DNA from: Paracoccaceae bacterium
GTDB taxonomy: Bacteria > Pseudomonadota > Alphaproteobacteria > Rhodobacterales > Rhodobacteraceae
DNA length: 11,336 nt
Assembly: GCA_007129775.1 (NCBI GenBank)
Contig: SKUV01000005.1
Location: forward strand, 1-11,336
Direction: 5' to 3'
Positions 6,767 to 11,336 of the stretch are shown piece after piece; position 1 is the stretch's first letter, and each line of letters begins with the position of its first letter. A program made the translations under genes and the position numbers. The notes below the pieces were generated by a model. The model had not been told where the DNA came from. It worked only from the letters and a program-made list of their open reading frames with translations, and searched no databases.

Positions 6767-8154
6767 GTCAATTCTCCTTGTCTGGCGGGAACTGCGGCCT
6801 TGGCCAGCAGATGGTAGAAGGATGTGGCCTCCGGGCTGCGCGGCAGGGCCAGTGCGGCCCCGGCCAGCGTCTGCGCCGCCTGGCGCGACAGCCCGGCCAC
6901 GCTCGCGTTCGTTTCGAACTTGGTGGCGATCTGCGCGGGCGACAGCGGGTCTTCCGGGTCGCCCGGCGCGCTCGGGCAATCGGCCTGATGGTGCTGCCCG
7001 GCGGCATCGATGACATCGAGCGTCGCGCTCATCAGCGGCGGGAAGGCGGCACTGGCCTCGGGGCAGGCCTGAACCCGAACCCGCGCCCGCAGCGCCTGGA
7101 TGGCCGCATCCTGCCGCGCCGCAGCGCCGGAATCGGCCAGCGCCGGCGCCCCGCGCAGGAGCGCCGCGGCCACCGCATGCTGCAGGCTGAAACGCGCCTC
7201 ATGATCGCTGGCCGGATGCGGGTTGTCGCAGAAATCGATGGCGGCGTCATAGGTTCGCAGCTCGATCCGCAAGGGGCTGCCGTCGGCCAGTTTTCCGCGC
7301 AACGCCAGCGCTGCCGCGATGGCCGGATGGGTGTGCCGGCAGGCGGGCCATGGCTTGAAGCTGACCTCGTGCAGGAGCCAGCCCGCGTCCGGCCGGTCGA
7401 GCACCGCTTCGGGCTCGGCCCCGGGATAGAGCGTGGCGAAAAAGCCCAGACGCCCCTCCAGTATCGCGCGCGGCCCGCGCAGGCCCCGGGCGGCGAGGGC
7501 TGCCGCCGTCACTCCGGCGCGGGCGGCATGGGCGGCGGCGATCTGCTTGCTGTCGGTCGGCTCCAGCCGGCATTGCCAGAGCCCGGCCGCCTGCATCCCG
7601 GCATGGCCGAGCGCATCGAGGCTGGCCTCGCGCCCGAGCCCGCCGGCCTGCGCCGCGGCCACGGCCGCGCCGAAGACGCCGCAGCTTGATGAATTGTACC
7701 AGCCCGAATAGCCCTGCGCCGCGGCGGCCTGCCCGATCCTGAGCGCCACCTCGTATCCCGCGAGGATCGCATGCAGGAGCCCCGGCCCGCCAATGCCCGC
7801 AGCCTGCGCCGCCGCCAGCGCGGCCGGCACCACCACATCCCCGGCATGCAGGATCGAGGGACGGTGCAGATCGTCCATCTCCAGCAGGTTGCCGAGGCCG
7901 CCGTTGACGAAAGCCGCCGTCGCCGCGCCGGTCGGCCCGAGCCCGATGGCGCTGCTTTCGCCTCTGCTGGCCTCGGCCCCGCCCCAATCGGCGAGCGCCC
8001 GGCCCAGATGCTCGGTGCTGGCGGCCAGCGCGCAGCCCAGCCAATCCAGCAGATGCAGCGCCGCGCGGTCCAGGTCGGCCGCGTCGGCCGGGCGCGCCAC
8101 CCTGTCAAGAAGCGCGCCGGTCAGCCCCGTTTCCCCGGTCACAACCGGAGCCAT
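6763..8154 (-). CDS. MmgE/PrpD family protein (2-methylcitrate dehydratase / cis-aconitate decarboxylase-like)
   Basis: A 463-residue protein of the MmgE/PrpD fold, which includes cofactor-free 2-methylcitrate dehydratase and cis-aconitate decarboxylase. Visible landmarks are LLDWLGCALAAS (35-46), MDDLHRPSILHAGDVVVPAA (93-112, with D94/D95 and H103 as likely active-site residues), DSKQIAAAHAARAG (201-214, K203 and H209) and FKPWPACRHTHPAIAAAL (267-284, K268 and C272). Length is typical (450-480). The chosen ATG at 8154 overlaps the end of the TRAP large-subunit gene by 16 bases; an in-frame GTG at 8142 would give a 4-base GTGA overlap and is a real alternative four codons later. The gene lies between the permease and the cupin, suggesting that the imported acid is dehydrated, isomerised or decarboxylated. 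True 2-methylcitrate dehydratase is unlikely because no prpB/prpC neighbours are seen. Confidence 0.9.
   Translation of the reverse strand: MAPVVTGETGLTGALLDRVARPADAADLDRAALHLLDWLGCALAASTEHLGRALADWGGAEASRGESSAIGLGPTGAATAAFVNGGLGNLLEMDDLHRPSILHAGDVVVPAALAAAQAAGIGGPGLLHAILAGYEVALRIGQAAAAQGYSGWYNSSSCGVFGAAVAAAQAGGLGREASLDALGHAGMQAAGLWQCRLEPTDSKQIAAAHAARAGVTAAALAARGLRGPRAILEGRLGFFATLYPGAEPEAVLDRPDAGWLLHEVSFKPWPACRHTHPAIAAALALRGKLADGSPLRIELRTYDAAIDFCDNPHPASDHEARFSLQHAVAAALLRGAPALADSGAAARQDAAIQALRARVRVQACPEASAAFPPLMSATLDVIDAAGQHHQADCPSAPGDPEDPLSPAQIATKFETNASVAGLSRQAAQTLAGAALALPRSPEATSFYHLLAKAAVPARQGELT
6774..6779 (-). promoter_or_regulatory. Shine-Dalgarno site of the cupin gene
   Basis: On the minus strand AAGGAG (6779-6774) precedes the ATG at 6766 by 7 bases. 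It lies within the last codons of the PrpD-like gene and decides the cupin start against a much longer open frame upstream. Confidence 0.75.
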
Positions 8155-9410
8155 TGGGTCATCTGCGGAAAGGCGATCAGGACCGCCAGCGTCACCAGCA
8201 GCAGCACGATGAAGGGCCAGACCCCTGCCACGATCTGCCCGATCGGGGCGTTGGCGATGCCGCGCACCACGTGCAGCAGGATACCCACCGGCGGGGTCAG
8301 CTGCGCCAGCTCCAGCGTGATCACGAACAGGATGGCGAACCAGATCGGATCGATATCCAGCGCCAGAAGCACCGGAAAGAGCACCGGCACGAGGATGAAG
8401 ATGAGCGAGATCACCTCGAGGATGCAACCCAGCAGGATCAGCAGGGCGCACACCATGATCACGAAGCCCAGCGGCGAAAAGCCCGCCTCGGTCACCCAGC
8501 GCACCACGGTCTGCGGGATCTGCATCACCGTGACCACATGGCCGAGGATCAGCGCGCCCGCGGCGATCAGCAGCACCATGGAGGTGGTCACAACCGTCCG
8601 CATCAGGATCGGCCCCACATCGCGCAGCGCGATCCGGCGCCCGAATGCCGCGACAAGCGCGGCATAGGCACAGCCTACCGCCGCCGCCTCGGTCGGGGTG
8701 AAGATGCCGGTATACATGCCCCCAAGGATGACCGGCGGCAGCAGCAACCCCCAGAAGGCGCGGCGGGTGGCACGCCAGCGCTCGCCCCAGCTTGCCCGTT
8801 CCTCGCGCGGGGCGATGTTGCCAAAGAGACCGCGGGCGATGACATAGACCAGCATGAGCCCGACAAGGAACAAACCCGGCACGATGGCGGCGATGAACAG
8901 CCGCCCCACGGATTCGCCCGTGATCGCGGCATAAAGGATCAGCGGAATACTGGGCGGGATCAGGATACCCAGTGTCCCGGTGCCCGCGATCAACCCGTAA
9001 ACGAAGCGCTTGTCATAGCCGCGCCGGACCAGCGCCGGAATCGCCACGTTGCTCATCGTGGCGGCATTGGCGATCGAACTGCCGGTAATCGCCGCGCCGA
9101 TCGCGCTGGTGATCACCGTGGCCACGGCGAGCCCCGCCGGCAGGTGCCGCATCCACGACGCGGCGGCATCGAAAAGCTCTTCGGTGATGCCCGAGCGGTT
9201 CATGATCTCGCTCATCAGCAGAAAGAGCGGCACCGCCAGCAACAGGAAGGAATTGACCGAGGTGAAGACGATCTGCGGCGCGCTCAGCAGCACAGACGAT
9301 CCGATGGCGAAATAGCCGATCAGCAGCCCCACCGCACCCAGCGCGAAGGCCACCGGGACGCCGATGAACACCAGAAACAGCGTCAGTGAAACGAGCCAGC
9401 CGGCGGTCAT
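8139..9410 (-). CDS. dctM: TRAP transporter large permease subunit (DctM family), right operon
   Basis: A 423-residue polytopic membrane protein, the translocating subunit of the second TRAP system. The family motifs GILIPPSIPLILYA, GIFTPTEAAAVG and LTPPVGILLHVV are all present in the usual order, and the N-terminal WLVSLTLFLVFIGVPVAFALG is a typical first helix. A longer in-frame start exists at 9497 (29 extra Arg/Pro-rich residues), but the ATG at 9410 has a perfect AGGAGG nine bases upstream and gives the normal family length. Its last codons overlap the start of the PrpD-like gene, tying transport to catabolism. A 151-base gap separates it from its small subunit, unusually wide for this gene pair. 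It differs clearly in sequence from the left-operon copy, so this is not a recent duplication. Confidence 0.93.
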   Translation of the reverse strand: MTAGWLVSLTLFLVFIGVPVAFALGAVGLLIGYFAIGSSVLLSAPQIVFTSVNSFLLLAVPLFLLMSEIMNRSGITEELFDAAASWMRHLPAGLAVATVITSAIGAAITGSSIANAATMSNVAIPALVRRGYDKRFVYGLIAGTGTLGILIPPSIPLILYAAITGESVGRLFIAAIVPGLFLVGLMLVYVIARGLFGNIAPREERASWGERWRATRRAFWGLLLPPVILGGMYTGIFTPTEAAAVGCAYAALVAAFGRRIALRDVGPILMRTVVTTSMVLLIAAGALILGHVVTVMQIPQTVVRWVTEAGFSPLGFVIMVCALLILLGCILEVISLIFILVPVLFPVLLALDIDPIWFAILFVITLELAQLTPPVGILLHVVRGIANAPIGQIVAGVWPFIVLLLVTLAVLIAFPQMTQWLRL

Positions 9411-9561
9411 GGCGCGAAGCCTCCTGTTGCCGCCATCCGTTGCGCGGCCTCGCATGGAGGCCGGGCGGAGCGGCGGGATGTCATGCGGGCGGTCCATGCT
9501 GTCTGAGGCAGCGCTGCCGCGCCGCCCCCGGGCCAGCGGGCGTGGCCGATAGGCTCGGGTG
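9411..9561 (-). other. 151-base spacer between dctQ and dctM with small inverted repeats
   Basis: No convincing gene lies here. It contains a 12-base palindrome GGCAGCGCTGCC (9507-9518) and a short hairpin GGCCTC/GAGGCC (9446-9451 with 9457-9462, 5-base loop). The dctM frame stays open back to an ATG at 9497, but that extension looks non-coding in character (rich in Arg and Pro). The spacer could hold an RNA structure affecting dctM translation; this is inference. Confidence 0.5.
9420..9425 (-). promoter_or_regulatory. Perfect AGGAGG ribosome binding site of dctM (right operon)
   Basis: AGGAGG on the minus strand (9425-9420) sits 9 bases before the ATG at 9410 and is the main reason to prefer that start over the in-frame ATG at 9497. 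Confidence 0.8.
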
Positions 9562-10098
9562 TCACTCGGCCGCCTCCGTCGTCGAGGCAGTTGCCGGGGG
9601 TTGCGGGTCGAAAATCTCGAACATCAGCCGGCGGAAGAACTCCAGCAGCAGAAACACCATGCCCGCAGGCACCGCGGCAAAGGCGTATTGCATCGGAAAG
9701 CGCAGCGGCGTGGGCGAGCGCTGGTCGATCAGGATCGCGACCCGCGTCATGTTCAGCCCGTACCAGAGAATGAAGGCGCAGAACCCCAGCCCCACAAGGC
9801 AGGTCAGAATATTGGTCAGCCGCGCCAGCAGCGGCGACAGCCGCTCGTAGATCAGGTCGACATAGACATGGGCGCCCTGCGCCAGCGCCTGTCCGGAGGC
9901 GAGCAACGCGCACCACACCAGCGCATAGCCCGTCAACTCGTAAGTCCAGCGCGAGGGTGCGCGCATCACATAGCGGGCGATGACCTCGTAGAAGACGGAA
10001 ACGGCGATGAAGACAAGGAGCGCCGCGGCAACCGCGGCAGCGATCCAGTTGGCCCAGCGCACGGCCCACCCCATGCCATGCAGCAGCTTCTTGCCCAA
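9562..10098 (-). CDS. dctQ: TRAP transporter small permease subunit (DctQ family), right operon
   Basis: A 178-residue membrane protein with four hydrophobic segments near 16-38, 53-74, 95-117 and 135-156. Between helices 2 and 3 it carries GAHVYVDLIYERL (75-87), the Gly-x-His-Val region typical of DctQ. The start codon is TTG at 10098: GGAGGA stands 7 bases upstream, whereas the first in-frame ATG (10074) has no comparable site and would remove eight residues. The C-terminus ends in a short hydrophilic Pro/Thr/Glu tail. It follows the binding-protein gene after a 91-base gap containing a strong hairpin and precedes the large subunit after an unusually long gap. It anchors the transporter with the large subunit in the inner membrane. 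Confidence 0.9.
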   Translation of the reverse strand: MGKKLLHGMGWAVRWANWIAAAVAAALLVFIAVSVFYEVIARYVMRAPSRWTYELTGYALVWCALLASGQALAQGAHVYVDLIYERLSPLLARLTNILTCLVGLGFCAFILWYGLNMTRVAILIDQRSPTPLRFPMQYAFAAVPAGMVFLLLEFFRRLMFEIFDPQPPATASTTEAAE

Positions 10099-10105
10099 GC
10101 TCGCG

Positions 10106-10111
10106 TCCTCC
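10106..10111 (-). promoter_or_regulatory. GGAGGA ribosome binding site selecting a TTG start for dctQ
   Basis: On the minus strand GGAGGA occupies 10111-10106, 7 bases ahead of TTG at 10098. Without this site the later ATG at 10074 would be the default choice. Confidence 0.7.
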
Positions 10112-10134
10112 GTTCCGATGCATCAGGCCCGTAC

Positions 10135-10164
10135 GGATGCGCCGTCATGCAAGACGGCGCATCC
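10135..10164 (-). repeat. Perfect 12-bp hairpin between dctP and dctQ (right operon)
   Basis: GGATGCGCCGTC at 10135-10146 and its exact complement GACGGCGCATCC at 10153-10164 enclose a 6-base loop. It begins 25 bases after the binding-protein stop and ends 36 bases before the dctQ start. No T-run follows on the minus strand, so complete termination is unlikely. It is the counterpart of the hairpin at 151-185, with unrelated sequence in the same operon position, and probably sets the ratio of binding protein to permease by mRNA protection or partial attenuation (inferred). Confidence 0.75.
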
Positions 10165-10189
10165 TTCCGCGACGGGCGACAGACCGCGT

Positions 10190-11206
10190 TCAGCGGAGGC
10201 TGTCGGCCCATTCGAGCGCGGCGATCTCGGCCTCGGTGGCGCGGGCGCGCCAGCCGTCCACCACCGGCACCAGCGCGTCGCGCAGCACGTCACGCTCCGC
10301 GTCGGTCATCACATGCACCGAGTTGCCCTGATCGATCACGAATTGCAGGCTTTCGTTGTCTTCCTGCTCGCTGCGCGCGAAGGACCAGTCCTGCACCTCG
10401 GTCGCCACCTCCAGGATCAGCGCCTGCGATTCCTCGGACAGCCGGTTGAAGGCGGCTTCGTTCACCACCACGGCGAGAATGCCCATCGTCGCCCCGGTGA
10501 CGGTGACGTAGTTCGCCACCTCCCACAGGTTGCGGTGATGGAACGAGGACACGCCCGAGGACGCGCCGTCGATCGTGCCGCGCTGCAGGCCGGTGTACAT
10601 TTCGCCCGGGCTCATCACCACCGGCGAGGCACCGAGGATTTCCAGCGTCTGCGCGCCCATGGCGCCGGGGCTGCGAATCTGCATGCCGCGGAAATCCGCC
10701 GGCTCGACGATCTGGCGGCCGTTGTTGGCGATGTCGAAGAACGAGCCGAAGTTGGTGAAAAAGAGCGGCTTCATCCCGGCACGGCCGAGGCTTTCCTCAT
10801 AGACGCGGAAGACCTCGCCATCACGGCCGAAGGCGGCGTTCACATGGTCATAGCCATCAAAGAAGAACGGAATGTCGGCGATCTCGGAGATGGCCGCGCT
10901 GGACCACAGCCCGTTCAGCACCATCCCCATGTCCAGCGCGCCCGTGGCCACTGCGCCGGGCGTGTCGTTGGCGGCGAAAAGCTGCCCGGCCGGATAGTGT
11001 TCGATCGTCACGCGTCCTTCGGAGCGTTCGTTGACGAGGTCGGCGAACATCTGGCCGGCCTGCGCCACATGGTGGGTCAGCGGCAGCGTGCTGGCAAAGC
11101 GCAGCGTGGCTTCGGAGCCGGCGTGCACTGCCCCGGCCATCAGTGCGGCACAGCCGAATGTCATGGCGCTCAGAAACTGGCGGCGTCCCCGGTTGGTCTG
11201 GGTCAT
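10190..11206 (-). CDS. dctP: TRAP transporter solute-binding protein (DctP family) with twin-arginine signal
   Basis: A 338-residue periplasmic binding protein. The N-terminus has the twin-arginine pattern GRRQFLSA (7-14), a hydrophobic stretch and a likely AxA-like cleavage after AVHA (26-29), so it is probably exported folded by the Tat route. The mature part has family features: LRFASTLPLTHHVAQAGQMF near the start, YPAGQLF (71-77), GMQIRSPG (174-181) in which R178 matches the arginine that salt-bridges the ligand carboxylate, and QRGTIDGASSG (208-218). The ATG at 11206 has AGGGGG eight bases upstream; the longer in-frame start at 11269 would put 21 residues ahead of the signal peptide. It is the first gene of the right operon. 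Ligand: an organic acid, not identifiable from sequence alone. Confidence 0.93.
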   Translation of the reverse strand: MTQTNRGRRQFLSAMTFGCAALMAGAVHAGSEATLRFASTLPLTHHVAQAGQMFADLVNERSEGRVTIEHYPAGQLFAANDTPGAVATGALDMGMVLNGLWSSAAISEIADIPFFFDGYDHVNAAFGRDGEVFRVYEESLGRAGMKPLFFTNFGSFFDIANNGRQIVEPADFRGMQIRSPGAMGAQTLEILGASPVVMSPGEMYTGLQRGTIDGASSGVSSFHHRNLWEVANYVTVTGATMGILAVVVNEAAFNRLSEESQALILEVATEVQDWSFARSEQEDNESLQFVIDQGNSVHVMTDAERDVLRDALVPVVDGWRARATEAEIAALEWADSLR

Positions 11207-11285
11207 CGGTCTTTCCCCCTTTTTGGCGTTATCGGTTAACCATAGCGCAACAAGGGGCGGGCGGGCCACATTCCTGACCGGTCTA
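11207..11285 (-). promoter_or_regulatory. Upstream region of the right TRAP operon, with a GGTTAACC palindrome
   Basis: These 79 bases separate dctP from the upstream reading-frame end. They are more AT-rich near 11220-11253 than the surroundings and contain the perfect 8-base palindrome GGTTAACC (11234-11241), a possible operator. A TTGTTG (11253-11248, minus strand) could serve as a -35 box, but no good -10 lies at the right spacing, so no promoter is assigned. The operon could also be read from the gene upstream. Confidence 0.3.
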
Positions 11286-11336
11286 TCAGCTATGCCGCAG
11301 GTAGATGCCGCGCCAGTGCGCCGGGCTGGTGCGCCG
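11286..11336 (-). CDS. C-terminal end of an upstream minus-strand gene, possibly an AraC-type regulator (partial)
   Basis: Reading in from the window edge, the minus strand gives RRTSPAHWRGIYLRHS and a TGA at 11288-11286. The SPAHWR pattern resembles the end of AraC-family DNA-binding domains, where GxSPxxWR/YR closes the last helix. With 16 residues this is only suggestive. A regulator just upstream of and co-directional with a TRAP operon would make sense as its controller. A plus-strand ATG at 11293 is also open to the edge but has no ribosome binding site. Confidence 0.35.
   Translation of the reverse strand, partial: RRTSPAHWRGIYLRHS

Noticed and set aside
8154..9389. Plus-strand open frame rich in His, Asp, Gln and Arg
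   Set aside because: It is the antisense of the hydrophobic DctM coding sequence, which typically yields such a composition.
10007..11239. Plus-strand open frame opposite dctP
   Set aside because: The composition is non-protein-like, and the minus strand carries a clear DctP protein with a signal peptide and ribosome binding site.
1..11336. Mobile elements, tRNA, rRNA, CRISPR arrays or antiphage systems
   Set aside because: No transposase or integrase frames, repeat-spacer arrays, tRNA-like folds or defence-type proteins were recognised by reading both strands.

Overview
The window is GC-rich throughout (roughly two thirds G+C by eye). It is densely packed with genes, many of which overlap by 1-4 bases. 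Two tripartite TRAP transporters within 11 kb, the codon use and the protein types point to an alphaproteobacterium, most likely of the Rhodobacteraceae/Paracoccaceae. No rRNA or housekeeping marker is present, so this placement is inference.

Two operons converge on a short spacer near 6310-6367. The left operon (+ strand) starts before the window. It holds the end of a TRAP solute-binding protein (1-138), a strong intercistronic hairpin (151-185), the TRAP small (211-726) and large (730-2049) permease subunits, a molybdopterin-binding hydroxylase large subunit (2049-4349), a class A flavoprotein monooxygenase (4346-5563) and a protein of the maleate isomerase / arylmalonate decarboxylase family (5560-6309). 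From the large permease onward each stop codon overlaps the next start.

The right operon (- strand) reads from 11206 down to 6368. It encodes a second TRAP solute-binding protein with a twin-arginine signal (11206-10190), a hairpin (10164-10135), a small permease with a TTG start (10098-9562), a 151-base spacer, a large permease (9410-8139), an MmgE/PrpD-family protein (8154-6763) and a small cupin (6766-6368). The last few codons of another minus-strand gene, possibly an AraC-type regulator, lie at the right edge (11336-11286).

Each operon appears to couple high-affinity uptake of an organic acid to enzymes that process it. In the left operon the enzyme types (Mo-hydroxylase, flavin hydroxylase, maleate-isomerase-like protein) recall the logic of aerobic nicotinate or other N-heterocycle/aromatic-acid degradation, but no ring-cleavage enzyme, deformylase or amidase is visible. 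In the right operon, PrpD plus cupin suggests dehydration, isomerisation or decarboxylation of a carboxylic acid. Substrates cannot be read from the sequence.

The best leads are the Mo-hydroxylase large subunit with no FeS or FAD partner beside it, the isomerase-family protein that seems to lack both catalytic cysteines, and the matching hairpins between the binding-protein and small-permease genes of both transporters. No mobile element, tRNA, rRNA or CRISPR array was seen. All gene-free stretches are under 300 bases.
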